Shown here: in pieces, positions 37,652 through 50,750 of the stretch
Position numbering within the stretch: position 1 is the first letter of the stretch
Layout of the letters: each line of letters opens with the position of its first letter
Assembly: GCA_905250025.1 (NCBI GenBank)
Contig: CAJNOJ010000054.1
Location: forward strand, 62,001-126,000
Reading direction: 5' to 3'
DNA length: 64,000 bases
Origin: Adineta ricciae
Taxonomy: Eukaryota; Rotifera; Eurotatoria; Adinetida; Adinetidae
Program-made: the position numbers and the translations under genes
Notes under the pieces: model-generated
What the model was told of the DNA's origin: nothing
What the model saw: only the letters and a program-made list of their open reading frames with translations
Databases searched by the model: none

Positions 37652-40600
37652 ATGTATGCAACCAAGCGTCGTCGCAGAAATACAAAAAAGTAAGTTAAAC
37701 ACGAAACAAAATAGCATACACGAGATCAATTGTGTATTACATGCAATTGAGCTTGTCTCTGAAAAAAAAACAAACTCGAATAAATCAAATATTAACTCAT
37801 ACCGGAAATCTTTCCGAGAGTTCTCGGGCCATCTTTTTTTGTTTATTTCAAATAGAGGAAGATCATTGTCACAATTTACTTTCTTTTAGTTACAAAAGCC
37901 CATTGAAAGAAAATCAAAAGACCAATCCGAGTAAACGTCACCGCGAACGTTTAAATGGCGAATTGGAGAATCTAGCTTCGCTCTTACCATTCGAACAATC
38001 CATCTTAACAAAACTTGATAAACTATCCATCTTACGATTGGCCGTTAGTTATTTACGCGTGAAATCCTATTTCCAAGGTAAGATTATTCGTGAGAAAAGA
38101 AACAATGTTGATAAGTCGAAGTTTGAATAACATATTCATTCATCGAACATTTCACGCTGGATGACTTGCTAATCACGAGAGAAATGACGTAAATAAAACT
38201 CGTCGTTTATCCCCAGAGGCTAAAGAAGAAGAAAAAGTAACTCTGTTAATTGAGTGTGAGAGATTTTTTCTTCAACTTTGTTTATGATGATGGTGAAGAT
38301 CAAAAAACAAAACGACGAGAAAAAGTATCTATTTGTCTTCAATTTGATTTGATGTGTGAGTAATGACAATGTTTGTATTTGCAAGATTGACTGTCTAACT
38401 GACTTGATTTTATCGTTAGTGATCATCTCGCGTGTCAGAAGATGAAGAAAAGAATCAAGCGGGCTTAGTCTGAGAATAGTCAAGATCAATTAAGGGTGGA
38501 GATTTGAAAAAGATAATTATTTCTATTTTTCTAGCCACGTTCAAAAATCGACAACATTTACAAAGTCAACAGCAACAATATGAAGCAACGACATCATCGA
38601 CTAGTTCATCGACATCGTTAGGACTTTGTCAAGAGATTTATTATCATGATCCGACATTCAGTGAAGGAGAATCGATTTTAGAAGTAAGAGAAAAACAAAC
38701 ATACCGGGAAATATCAATATCCGTATTTTTTCTATTTCGATAGGCTTTACAAGGTTTTGTTGTTATTGTTAGTTGTGATGGTGAATTATTCTTCGCTTCA
38801 AGAACTGTGGAACAATATCTTGGATTCCATCAAGTAAATCTCATTTTATCAACCTTTCTCCTCTCCCTTGATGATTATTAGATCATCAATTAAAAAAATT
38901 AGATGAACAGTTTGTTCGAAACACGCTATGATTTATCTCTATAGAATCAATCTCTTCTGCTCTATGTCAAATTTAATGAAATTATTTTCTCTATTGTAGT
39001 CTGATATACTTCATCAAAGCGCGTACGAATTGATTCATTCCGAAGATCGAGATGAATTCAAACGACATTTACAATGGAATGAAAAACTCACGAATGAACA
39101 TCAGAATCTTTCATTGGAACAAATTTTAACCAATTCAGGTTTGTATTCAACTCACTATCAAATACAAACAAAAGACTATTCTCTTTTAGAACACAATCCT
39201 TTGTTAGAAAGGACATTCACCGTACGATTTCGCTGTTTACTCGATAACACATCAGGATTTGTCGTAAGTAACTGAGAAGAATACCCGTCAGTGAAAAAAA
39301 ATTGTCGTCACTCTCTAGACATTGGAAATCGATGGACGAATCGGAATCTTATATGGTCAAAAGCCATCACATACATTGGAGGATCATCGATCATTAGCAT
39401 TATTTGGCATCGCATGTCCATTTGGACCGCCTTCGTTATTTGAAATACCTCAACGCGAAAGTTTATTCAAATCTAAATATCGTTTAACATTAGAACCTGT
39501 TTCACTTGATCCAAGGTACAACGTAGTTCCTTCTTTTCATATGAATTTCTCATGTTGATTATCTTCTAGAGGAAAATTAATTCTCAATTATTCCGATCAT
39601 GACTTAACTCAGATTGGTAGTGGATATAATTGGATTCATTCGGATGATTTGAAATACTATTCAACCGCTCACAGAGAATGTAAGATCGTGAGAAAAAATT
39701 TGAAATGAACAATATCGACATTGTTTGCTTTTCTCGTAGTAATAAAAACCGGTACATCAGGTTTGGTTTGCTATCGTGTGCAAACGAAAGATGGTCGATG
39801 GCAATGGTTGCAATCATCCATGCGGATTATCTACAAGAGTAATAAGCCAGATTTTGTCATCGCCAATCATCGGCCATTAACGTAAGAGTCGAAGAAGAAA
39901 ATTTTTTTTAAATTCCGGAAGAGTAGGAGAAAGCTTCCGCTCGGACTCGATACAAAAGAAATGGGCGGTGTAGAGAAAGGAAGAGAGAGAGCGAGACACA
40001 CACACACACACATGGCTTTTATCATCGAAGAACATAGTGTCCATCTGCTTTTTGTTTTCTAGAGATGATGAAGGTGAAGAATTGTTTTACAAACGTGGAA
40101 CTGAATTTAAATTACCTTATCCATGTTTATACGATTTCGATACCAATTTCAATTCGAATGTCAACGATGATGAAAACTATTCATTGAAACATCATTCAGC
40201 AGCAGTCAAAAATTCCACTACGAATTTATCCTTGTCACTATCGAATTCATCACGTCCAGCAAAGAAAATTGCCAAGACGGCGATCAAACCTCAAACGATC
40301 AATCCATTTACATCGAATTCTTCATCAGCATCATCATCATCATTCGATCCATACTACAACTCTTATCCATCAGCTTACGTCTCTCCATATCCAAATGATG
40401 TCACAACCGCGAGTTTCATCGAAGCAGCAACAACCAACTACACAAACAATGCCACCAATTCGAATGACTTATTATTAGCCAATGAAACGAATCCATACAG
40501 TGGAACATATTCGAATTACTATGCAGCTGCATTGCAACAACAATATCAGAATAGTCTAACACCATATCATGCTGTGTACTATCAAGACACGAATAATCGT

Positions 40601-40861
40601 TATTATGCGAACCATCGAACATCACCGAATACTCTCGCTGATCAGACTTATCATCAACATCATCATCAACCTCAAGCAACACATGAAAACTATCTGATCG
40701 ATACAAATAATAGCAACAATCCATATTCGTATTATTTATACAACAAAGCTCCTGCAATGACACATCATGGACACGATTCCAATAATAATCTTTCTCTCTT
40801 CGATGTTTCACTGCCAACATCTATTCATCATTCTGTTATAAAACATTCGACTAAAAGATAG
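37652..40861 (+). CDS. AHR: Aryl hydrocarbon receptor (bHLH-PAS transcription factor)
   Basis: Ten exons give about 770 residues. Exon 1 (37652-37689) encodes only '[13 protein letters not shown]', equivalent to the basic 'YASRKRRKPVQK' nuclear-localisation start of vertebrate AhR; it joins exon 2 in phase at 37890. The bHLH is '[20 protein letters not shown]' with helix 2 '[20 protein letters not shown]'. PAS-A covers '[20 protein letters not shown]' to '[12 protein letters not shown]'. PAS-B covers '[20 protein letters not shown]' to '[20 protein letters not shown]'. A long Ser/Asn/Tyr/Gln-rich tail (799-nt last exon) is a probable transactivation domain. Exons: 37652-37689, 37890-38077, 38535-38683, 38744-38833, 39000-39263, 39319-39515, 39570-39679, 39740-39881, 40063-40861 (one small exon may be missed). 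AhR pairs with ARNT and binds XRE sites. The pocket His of vertebrates in 'RTKHKLDF' is Tyr here, as expected for a receptor not tuned to dioxin. Confidence 0.95.
39996..40011. repeat. (AC)8 microsatellite in an AhR intron
   Basis: Uninterrupted AC repeat inside the last intron of the AhR gene, which is longer (181 nt) than most introns here. Confidence 0.85.
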
Positions 40862-43256
40862 TCGAAATCAATTTCCGTTTTTTGTTCTTTGTCATTTTCC
40901 TCATTTATGTATGTCTATGTGTGTTTCAATGATCTAATATACATTCACCTTTCAACCACTCAACCGTACATAGATTTTAATCTGATTATCAAATAATAGT
41001 GATGATGTTTTGTTCGTCCCAGCTGCTCAGCTAATTCACGTCTTTTGCTTTTCGTTTTGTTTTTCACCTGCATAACACACATGATGAGCATGGGCGAGAG
41101 ACAGCTGCTTGACATGCCGCGCTTATCATTTTCTTTTCTCTTGATGAACGATCGATCGGTGAACAATTACACTTCAGACTAAGCTGTCAATCATAGATTC
41201 TGGTCAACTTCAAGTCAACTTTACCTTACTTGTTTTTCGATAGGTTTTTAATAATGCCAGACGTTCTAATTGGTAAAATACGTCAATCGCGTGTTCAATT
41301 CTAATCATAAGAGACAAACTAGAACAATGACAGATTGTCAAAGTAAAACTCTCTCTTTCTTTCTTTCTCGTTGAATAAATCGAATGTGCGTGATGAATAG
41401 ATGTAATATACCTTGGGAATCAGATGATGTTCACTTTCTTTTTCTCTCATTTCAACCTCCTGCTGTCTATTGACACTCGAATTGTGTGACGTAATTATGA
41501 CTCGATCGTGGGTGTTGCCATTAATTTATCTCTCGCACCCAACTGAATGACTTACTCACTTGGGCGGGATCGGCAGACATGTGAATGTGTAAAAAGATTT
41601 TCCATTTACACGGATTGATATTGCAGGAGAGGACGAGAAAAATGATGAATTTAACTGAAATTTGCTCGGACATGCGAAAGATCCATCTGGTAAGTTGATA
41701 TGTGAACATGTGTGGATTGAATTTGCGTTTGAAATCGATGTTCAGCGATTGAATTCAGTTCGCCGATGAGGTGTCATCGATTAATAACACATAAAAATTC
41801 AAATTACTTTTGGTGATCAGTGCATTGTTGTTGTTAGCACATTTATTGAACTCACCGAGAAAGATTTCGATGGCAAATGTTTGAACTCAATTCTGACCGA
41901 TTGCATTGCCCACGGCGAAAGGACGTCTGCTAATCGGGTTGGATATTTTGCTTTTATCAATGCTTGTTTGAGGACACGTAATGTTTCTTTATTCTTTTTT
42001 TTTTGTTTCAACGTGCGTGTTGTTCAACCGATTAAATGATGGTTGAATTCTAGTAGTCATTGATAAGCGTATTATTGCGGTTCATTAGAGCAAATATGTA
42101 GATATATATTTATGTGGTCAGCAGGTGATCTGTACCTGGATGTTTGGTGAATGAACAATGTTAAAGATCGAATAGAGATGATAAAAGCGTATATAGGTAG
42201 AGCAGATGTGACGCTCGTCGGAGATGAATGGACAATATGCTAATAGGTTTTGTTTTATGTAATTTCCTCGGAAACAAATTCGAAATCATCGAAAATGAAT
42301 GCTTTGTAATTGATCGATAGATGTTCTGTGAACATCATGATGGATTAAGATGAGGAAAAATTCATTTGTTCGCCTATCTCTAGAGTAAATCGGCTTCGAT
42401 CGATTCGAAGAGATGCAATATTTCGACAATGATCGACGAGTTTCAAAGGCGAACTATTTAATTATCTTTTCTTTTTTCTTAATCATCGTTCGATTCGTGT
42501 CAGAAGGATGAATATGAACACAATTCAGTTCGATTAATAATTAATATTTACACGATTACGATCTAATCTCACTTCACCATCGATAATTGTAGAGTAAATA
42601 TGTATGTGTGTGAAGAGAAGTCATGTTTGACTTGCCGATGATTTCTTTTGACAAATGATTGACTCTCGTTTGAGTCAAATACGATAGAAAGAAGACAAAC
42701 TTGCATCTAATATGCCAAACATTAAATCAGCAAGGTTCTTTTCTCCAGATAAACTCCTCTGACACATCTGAGCATCTCAAGTGTAAATTATGTGTGCGTC
42801 TGCCGGTATTCAGAGCATTCCTATAAATAAATGTAATCTTCTTAAAGACACGATGATGTGCCTGGTGTTGATCACGCATGTTTTCTTTGTAAAACTATAT
42901 GAGTTGAGGCAGTTTCACAAGCTCCGACATTGTCTTGAGTAATTTGAATATTACTTGTCAACGCAAAGTTTAATTAATTGAAAAGCTTGATATTGTTGCT
43001 TAGAAATCCTTGCGTTTGAATTCTTTTAGAAGAAAATGAGATGAACTTGCCTTTTCTGAGCTGTTTTATAATGAAATAAAAAAAAAAGAAGGAAAATTCG
43101 GTCATTCTCATATGAAAAATAACGATCAATGATAATTGAAAAAAAAACGCAAAGAACCATCTACATCACAATGTATGATTTCTGTCATTTTGTTTGATGC
43201 TCTGTTCGTTGAAACACCGAGATGTAGCAAAATATGAGGCATCGACGTTGAAAATG
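40862..43256. other. Intergenic, 2.4 kb between AhR and the cystine-knot gene
   Basis: Only short unsupported frames occur. No RNA gene or transposon was recognised. Confidence 0.4.
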
Positions 43257-43592
43257 TTAATAACAAGTTTTCTTATAGCACATTTGTGAACAACATTCCG
43301 CATTATTCGAACACCATGTACCAGGACAATAACAACCGAAACCGACCCCAATGAACGGACTTATCTTGGGATCACATTGAAAATGTGTCCAAACCATGCC
43401 GGGCATTGATGAGGCGCTGCCTTGTTGCTGATTAGAATGGAATCTGGCCGCTTTGTCGAGTTTTTTGTGAAAGAATAAAATCGCGCCATCACTGGAGACT
43501 GGCAATCGACAAAGTAAAAGGAGTAAAACAAATAGGAACAAGAAGTTTTTCGTGTCGAGTAACAATCTAAGAAGAAATATGTCTGTTAACAT
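43257..43592 (-). CDS. Secreted inhibitor-cystine-knot (ICK/knottin)-like peptide precursor
   Basis: A single exon of 111 codons from the ATG at 43592 to the TAA at 43257. The frame is open further upstream to 43712, but that part is low-complexity. A strong hydrophobic signal ('NFLFLFVLLLLLCRLPVSS') begins near residue 14. A linker of about 55 residues follows, then a compact C-terminal domain with eight cysteines: C-x13-C-x-C-x4-C-x5-CC-x3-C-x4-C. Ignoring the first and third cysteines this reads C-x6-C-x5-CC-x3-C-x4-C, the classic ICK framework; the extra pair could add a fourth disulfide. Key residues are 'GCYCPGTWCSNNAECCSQMC' and the final 'KKTCY'. ICK folds occur in antimicrobial peptides, protease inhibitors, signalling ligands and venom peptides. 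Which of these applies cannot be told from sequence. It is divergent from the next gene across 575 nt. Confidence 0.65.
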   Translation of the reverse strand: MLTDIFLLRLLLDTKNFLFLFVLLLLLCRLPVSSDGAILFFHKKLDKAARFHSNQQQGSASSMPGMVWTHFQCDPKISPFIGVGFGCYCPGTWCSNNAECCSQMCYKKTCY

Positions 43593-44167
43593 TGGCAACC
43601 TGTAATAACGATGACTAGTGAGTGACAATGATTTGTTGGCGACACGTAAGAAGAAAAGAGCAGAGAGAAAAAGAAGAAGAAAAGAAGAAGTTCCAAATAG
43701 AACATAATACAAAAAGAAAACGAGGAAATGGAAAAGAATGGATGTTTAGAGGAATTCCAACTGATGAGTTTGATTTGTTGTTTATCCATTAAGTCAATTG
43801 CTGATCTTCTCTCGTTACGAGACGATGTTGAAATATCTCGTCTTCGATTTTCAATTGTACTGGTGATTTATTTATTCCTTTCGTCAATGATTCAATCAAT
43901 CGGATTCTGATCTCTTTTCTTTCTATTAAAGAATCTGTATATAAATCAGAAAAAAATTCCACCGAACAAGGGAAGACAAAAAAAGGAATGAAACAGAGAG
44001 AGAGAGAAAGAAATACTTGGTTGAATTAGTTTCTCCCGTATATGTTCGACATTGATGTGTGCCGCAATTTCTTCCGTTCCGTTCGTTTATTTGCATGCAA
44101 CTTTGACAAACCTTTTATATACGCGTTCTTCGATTACAATTCTTCTTTTATTGTATTACAGCATTCG
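43593..44167. promoter_or_regulatory. Divergent upstream region of ICK peptide and coiled-coil gene
   Basis: 575 nt. It ends with TTTATTGTATTACAG six bases before the plus-strand ATG, which looks like a splice acceptor for a 5' UTR intron or a trans-spliced leader. Confidence 0.35.
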
Positions 44168-45811
44168 ATGATGATTTCATCAAGAAGAAACAATCCGAAT
44201 CCAACTCGTCTTCCTGCTATCTTGCCTAACTTAGGTTTGTGAATATTAAGCGAGATTTTCTAATGAAACTAATTTCACTTAGTGTAGCTCGTGCGGAAGG
44301 CTTTTTCTTTTTCTGCTTGTATTAAACAGATAAATGAACTAATTAGAAAAGGAATTCTCGGTTAAATACGATGCAAAATTTTACAATAAAAATGCAGTTA
44401 TCTGATATCTTTGTTACCTAGGTGATATGTCGCATCGACAACAGCAAAATGCATCTCACCGTCCGCTCTCAGCAACGAGTACTCAATCCATTGACAATGC
44501 GTATTCGTTAGAACATTTGTTTACGGCACTGCACCGTCGAATTCAACGAATCAGTCAAAACTACAACGCAGTTGTATTCCATGATGCATTGAAAGTCTGT
44601 ACACGTGTATTTCAGTCTTATGCCAGTTATAATCTTAACACGATCGATGAGTTTACTCGTCATCTGTGTAGAAATGTTCGGGATAACAAAAAAGTACTAT
44701 CTGTTATCGAACTATTTCATCAACAGATCTCGGAACTTCGTCATTGTCACTCGACATTCGAAGCGGAGTTGTTAGTTACCACACTGGTCATCGATTTTCA
44801 TGAAAATGACCTTGAACAACAGCCTGTTCTACCCATGGCTCACGGCAAATTTTCTCCGCGAAGTCGTCTATCGAAAGTTCGTCATAAACACATTCGGCAA
44901 GCTATGGATTTCAAATCACAATTACGGCAAACGAATGAACACTTACAAATTTTACTCTACGATGAATTCAATGCTAACTTGTCGGATCTGTGGGAAGAGA
45001 GTGAAAAAGCGATTCAACTATCAGTACCATTTCATGATCATCATATGACTTATATTCTTCGATTAATCCCAGACACGATCGCGAAATTTGAATATGCTTT
45101 GCAAATATGTACGAAATTATTTGAATTGGAAACATTGATGTCGGAAAGTTATCCTCAAACGAATCGAAATAATAAAAATCCCTCGGAGCCAACGCCTGTA
45201 CCAACAATTAATCTCACTCCTCGATCAGATTATAATCCAATACAGAACATACCCCAGCAGAAAGTGAAAACAAGTCGAGAAACTCAAACTATGCCGCTGC
45301 AAGTGGTGCCAGCGCCACCAATAACAAAAGTATCCACATCTACTATGATAAATCTTCAGTAAGTCTTTGTATGTGAATCTGCTTTGTTTCGATACTCTAC
45401 TTTAGATCTTCACAACAGCAAGATGAGCCATTGGATCATCACGAAGAAATTCCTAGTTTTCCTTCGGCTGATTACAAAAATGATCAACTTAAACTTCAAA
45501 TTCTTCTCGAACAACTTAACAAACGTCTATCGAACGAAGAATCAATCCGGCAACGACTTTCGAACTGTATTCAACAAACGACGAAGAAATACGATCAATT
45601 AAATCAATACTCTCAACCGAATATGTTAACATTGATTATGTCCGACAATCCCGCCGCTATCGAATATCAAAAAGCACTGTGTTCAAGCGATTGTAAGATT
45701 TACAAAAGTATCGAAGATGAACTAAACATTGCATTGAAAGAAACACAACATCGAATCGATTGGATCGAAACGATTCGCCAACGAGTTCATCTCTGCCTTG
45801 GTCAACAATAA
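44168..45811 (+). CDS. Orphan helical coiled-coil protein
   Basis: Three exons (44168-44234, 44422-45358, 45406-45811) with phase-consistent introns give about 469 residues. The N-terminus 'MMISSRRNNPNPTRLPAIL' is disordered. Residues about 45-250 are helical ('EHLFTALHRRIQRISQNYN', 'ALKVCTRVFQSYASYNLNT', 'LLVTTLVIDFHENDLEQQP'). A Pro/Thr linker with 'SRETQTMPLQ' follows, then a C-terminal coiled coil ('QLKLQILLEQLNKRLSNEE', 'IEDELNIALKETQHRIDWI'). I do not recognise the family. The 'ETQT' motif in a disordered linker resembles dynein light-chain LC8 sites (TQT), so a cytoskeletal or ciliary partner is a reasonable guess, but only inference. AATAAA at 45857-45862 follows the stop. Confidence 0.65.
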
Positions 45812-46455
45812 GAAAAACTGTGAACAATAACCCAGCTGATGGGAATCTTCTTGCAAAATAAAAACATTTGTTTTCTTTCTTTTCTCAGAACAAAAAATTC
45901 TTCTTGACAATGAATAAATGAGCTTATTTTCTATCAATTTCGAAAAAATTACTACTGCTTCATCAATTCCTAACATCAAGAGTATATTTCCGACTATAAT
46001 GAACTCTTGTGAAATGACAGATATATTCATGAGATGCAATAAACGTTATTTTTTCATCAACAAGATGTACTTAACCAATACGTATGTCATCTTACCAGCA
46101 GTCGGTCAAAGCTCAGATGGAATAATTATTCTTATCGGAGTTTGTTGAAGAAAATACCTTTTTCATTATCCTTTCCTTTGCTTTAACTGATGAGTTGTAG
46201 ACAGTATAGCATCAATTGATGAGAATATTGTTTATATGAAGATATATACAGATTGAAGATTGTTTTCAAAGGAAAATATCAACATTCCATGTGTCAGATA
46301 CACTTGGAATACATTTGACATTTAGTAAATCGTGTGTTGAGAATCCTCACTTGGATTTTCTCGATATGAAAGCTTTGTTTTTCTCATTGCTGTATTTAGA
46401 TTTTGAAAGATAGTAACAACATATAACACAAAATGTTGAGATATATGCAAAGTGT
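45812..46455. other. Convergent intergenic region with plus-strand poly(A) signal
   Basis: AATAAA at 45857-45862 serves the coiled-coil gene. The rest is 3' flank of both convergent genes; nothing else was seen. Confidence 0.45.
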
Positions 46456-48377
46456 TCATAGAGTATTCTGTAGAGCTATGGAACGTGTTGCTCCTTTCGG
46501 ATGGCGTTGCTTGGACATGAATCTTACCAGTTCATGACGAAATTTCATTCCACACAAAGAATAAAGAAGAAAATTGATCGAATATGACGCATAGGAAATA
46601 TACTGAGTAATAACAACAAGTACATAAAAGGATTCCATTCGCTTTAAATGATTGGTCATTTCGTTTTCGTAGGAAATCAGTTTAGCTTGGAAAAGAAAGT
46701 CGCGATTATCAAAAGATGTTTTATTCTGCTGTTGGACGATTTGATTTAGCTGGTGACCAGATATTTCCCTTTCATCATTGATGGCGATTGATGGTTTATA
46801 TAAATGAACTTTTAAACCAATTGCACAAACGTGAAACGGAGCGTTAAGCACAAGAAAACACGTTGATACGAGGATGAGCATACGTGTAACTCGATATGAT
46901 TGACTTTTTGTATGGACAATCGATGGACGTTGTAAGAGATCGAGTGAGCGGGTGCGTCCTTTGATTAAAAGTTGTCCTTCCTGTGTTTGCTTTTGAACAA
47001 CTGAATCCTAAAGAGTAGAAAATTGACATTTTTCTATGATAAACTCTAAATGAAAATTTCTATGAATATCCGTTCGTGCTTGTCATCATCAATGCAATTC
47101 GGCGAACAACAATCGACAAATACATGATGTCAAAACATCTTTAGCATGCAAAATAGAATACTCATACGAAGTGTTTACGATGTCTGCACAATATTTTTCT
47201 AATCTCATGATTTGTAGCGTATAATTTGACGACTACATCTTTCTATTCTGACGTTATCTAAAATATCACCCGAGATTTATGTTTATATTTCGCCTCACCT
47301 GGATTGAGCTATGTGGACTTCTTTGGGAGTTGATTAATCTACTATTTTCAAACTCTACGATTAACTATTATTCGCGAAAGCCTGTTTCTCTGTTTAATAT
47401 ATGAATAGATGGAAGTTTTCTTTTCTATTGATGAAATCTCATCAATAATTCCATCGCGAGAGACTTGATTTCTGTGCTTGTTTATAAATTAACGCTCCAT
47501 TGAGAAATCTCTTAAGGGTTAGGAAGAAAAAGAGTGCTTTTTTTTGCACTGGAAGCTAGTCTCACCTTGGCATTTTTAATGAGAATGTTTTCATAAAACT
47601 TCGGTCGAAAGTGTTTCTTCAATTTCATTTCGTACGAAATCGAATTTTTCACTGGAAAATTCACCGGCATTATATCGGCATGTACCGAACGTTTAGTAAA
47701 ACGGACTTGTTGGTTATTCTGAAATCCTTTCTTCAAATGAATAATAGTCAAAATATTCAATACGATGATAATCGTGAATGGAATGAGAAATGACGATAAA
47801 GTATCCGAGAGAAACCAAGCCAACGGCAATTCTTCATGGCAGTCTTCATATTCATTATTTTTCACGAGAAATATACAATAAACAACGCCGAAGATGATCG
47901 ATAAAGACACAACTAAGTAATGAATTAGATGAATTTTCTTTTCGATGAAGACACTTAAGGGAAACCGGACAGCGATGAAGCGTTGAGCTGTAAATTGAGC
48001 TGTGAAACAGGCAGAAAGTAATTCGGCTAGATGTGAAAGAAAAGATAATAAACGACATAGTTGTTCATTCCTCGACTGAGTTAAATCGGTGATGGAACGA
48101 GAAACCAACATTAAATTGAAAAGAAGATCGGTAAGTGCTGAAAGAAACACGACATTCTTCAGTCATTTACAAAGAAAACTACGCACTTACCCAGAGCAAT
48201 CAGAGTACAATTGTTAAAATTCTTCGAAATCGATCGTTTTGAGAGCAAAATGATCGTGAGAAAGTTTCCACAAATACCAATCGCCGAAATAATGATAACG
48301 TATGGGAAAGAAAGTCGCAGCAATGTACTGAGCACATTGCGCATAGTGCTTGGCTCACCCGAAGTTTCATTTGACAT
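46456..48377 (-). CDS. Rhodopsin-like GPCR, peptide-receptor type
   Basis: Three exons, ATG at 48377. Exon 1 carries the N-terminus and TM1 ('IIISAIGICGNFLTIILLSK', with the GN motif). Exon 2, starting 'ALTDLLFNLMLVSRS', covers TM2 to TM5 with 'LCRLLSFLSHLAELLSACF' (TM3 with the disulfide Cys), 'AQRFIAVRFPL' at the DRY position, and 'EDCHEELP' in ECL2. A 560-nt intron follows (about 47569-47008), which is long for this window. Exon 3 has the rest of a long third intracellular loop, TM6 ('RMLILVSTCFLVLNAPFHVC', with the Pro kink) and TM7 ('ISYASYSINFLLYSLCGMKF', the NPxxY region). The layout resembles FMRFamide/myosuppressin-type neuropeptide receptors. The acidic residue of E/DRY is replaced. 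The ligand is unknown. Confidence 0.78.
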
Positions 48378-50750
48378 GATTGAAGCACTTAACTGAAAAA
48401 AGAGTAAGAAGATCTGAGAGACTATTCAAGATACATCATCTGAAAAAGACAGAAGTGAGAGAAACTTAATGGTGCTCAACAGAGAATGAGTGTTTTGCTT
48501 CTTTTTATCACGTAAGAAGCCAGCCGGGATCCGATTGCTTTGTTTTCGACATGTATTTCTATCAGTGAACGGCGACGGAAAGAACAGAGAACGAGCAAAA
48601 GGAAAACCGAGAGAAATGAGGACAAAACATTCAAGTGGATCTGTTGTAGACGGTCTTCTATCAAGTGAGAAAAAAACGAATGTAATTGCTCTACCAGGTA
48701 CAGGATTTCAAAAGAGTTATTATAGAAATTATTAGTTATTAAAAGAGCAAATATGCATCATGAGGTGAGGAACAAACCCAACGAAGTGTTTTCAAAGAAA
48801 ATCAAGAGAAGTATTTGCAAGGAAATTAGACAAGTAGAAAAAATGCTGCAGAAAAAAATACGGAATTTTTAATAACAAGGATTTTCATCGTGCAGATGTC
48901 TAAGGATCATGTTCTCATGATGATGACTATTCACGAACAACAAAGATCATTTTCGATCATCGATCGAAATGCATTTCGTTCTCCTAAAGTTCTTTCTAAT
49001 GGGTTTTGTATCTTCGTTGAAGCATGTGATTAAAAAACACCATTTACTTGATGAAAATAGGCGAAATGTCCCCGGAAAACGTTAGTGATGAGCTCATTGC
49101 TCAACTATGCACTTATAAAACAGAAGAAGGTGTCTGTACTTTTGAAAAACACCAGGTACTTCGATGAAGAAAACAACGGCGTCGAACGAAATGATTAACT
49201 TTCGACTAAAGACGATGTAAACATATGTAATAAGAGCGAGATTATTTGTATATGGTGTATAATCGACGAGTGACTACCGGAAAACGATAGAGATATTTGC
49301 TCGAGCGTGGAAAAAATTGTTTCTTTCTCATGTTAGACAGCATTTTCTGCAGTAAATCAAGTCATCGGGTGAGTCCCTAATGGTAGGAGTCAAACAAGAT
49401 TGGATTTTCTCTAAATCAATAAACAAATCCGTTCATTAATAAATCCACTCTTATAGATTGATCTTTCTACTCAACAAACTTTTTTCCCGTACCTGTAAAA
49501 CGACTTACGTCGAACGTACTCTCATTACATCATCGATCACACTTGTAAAAGTAAATTACAGAGTAGATAGATACTAACCTCAAGATGTATCTTTCAAAAT
49601 GTAGGCAATTTTCTCAGGAATACTCTAAACTAAATGCATCACATATACATATGATTAATGATTACTTCGACTGTTTTGAACAGCTTTCATAAATTATGCA
49701 TCGATGACATCAAACATACTGGCTTGTAATCTCAGTCGGCGACCTTTTCCATCTATTGTTTGCAACTATTTCCTGTTAACAGACTTTCGGCTTCTCCTCA
49801 ACATCATGTGTGTCGTCTAAAAATTTCAGTTCTTGAAGAATTTCCTTCCAGCTCGAGAACTCTTTCGACATTCATTTGAGAACTAATAGATGCTCTCTCG
49901 TTTTTTTAATTATGCTATTTAACGAGCACGGAAGACATTACTTAGGTTCGACATACTTAAAATACACGATATCACACTTTTCTACGTCAAAACGATTCAC
50001 GGTTGATAGAACAAAAACAATCACAGACATTTTTTCATTATGCTAATGTATTGTTTATACGGATTCTGATAAAGAAAATTGTCCTACCTCGAAATTCTCT
50101 TACTCATATAAACAATTTAGCTTCAAAACACCCGTTTCATTATCGAATAAGACTTCAACTACTTGATGTCGATAAACACAACAAAAGCACTTACATGAAA
50201 GGGGTTCTACCGCTTGTAATCCAATCTAATGAGAAAGCACGTCTCGCGATTATGTAAATAATCAATCGATTTGTGGTTAAAAAACAAAAATGAGCTTGTT
50301 TACCAACGTCTATATGTGATGAAAGGAAATGAAAACATTCCCGCCCGGAATTTCTCTCCGAGAAAATCAGTTGATCAACTGATGATGTGGCAAATGGAAC
50401 CTCGTTCCGACGATGTTTCAGTAGCGATCGAATTAACCCCTTTTGATTGCATAAAGTCAATATTTGTTATGCAATTTGAAGTTTTCGATGTTTAAATTAA
50501 ATTTGATATGAGGAGACCTTTTCAATTATCAGCAAACTATTGTTTGATTCGAAACTATTGTCTCTTTTCACGCAAATAAAGCAACATCAAAGTTCAAAGC
50601 GTTCTTCTCTTCTTCTTCTTCTTTTTTTTTGTCTCAATGAAATGAAAGGACGAGAGAAATTGCTTCCCTTATTTGTTAAAACATCAAACACATTTTCGAT
50701 CATTCACGTTCGAAACATCAGCCGAAGAAAATCACTTTCAATTAGTTCTA
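48378..50750. other. Intergenic, 2.4 kb
   Basis: No supported gene. Several 60-90-codon frames lack ATG context, splice partners or family resemblance. It probably contains the promoters of the divergent GPCR and EEP-fold genes. Confidence 0.4.

Noticed and set aside
37656-37889. ATG frame '[11 protein letters not shown]' as the AhR start
   Set aside because: Joining it to exon 2 gives an immediate stop. The ATG four bases earlier gives the conserved basic N-terminus.
43593-43712. 40-residue upstream extension of the ICK peptide
   Set aside because: The extension is Phe/Leu/Ser-rich and would bury the signal peptide. The Met at 43592 leaves the signal near the N-terminus.
50673-50750. Upstream extension of the EEP enzyme
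   Set aside because: It starts at TTG and would place 26 residues before the signal peptide; the ATG at 50751 starts it directly.
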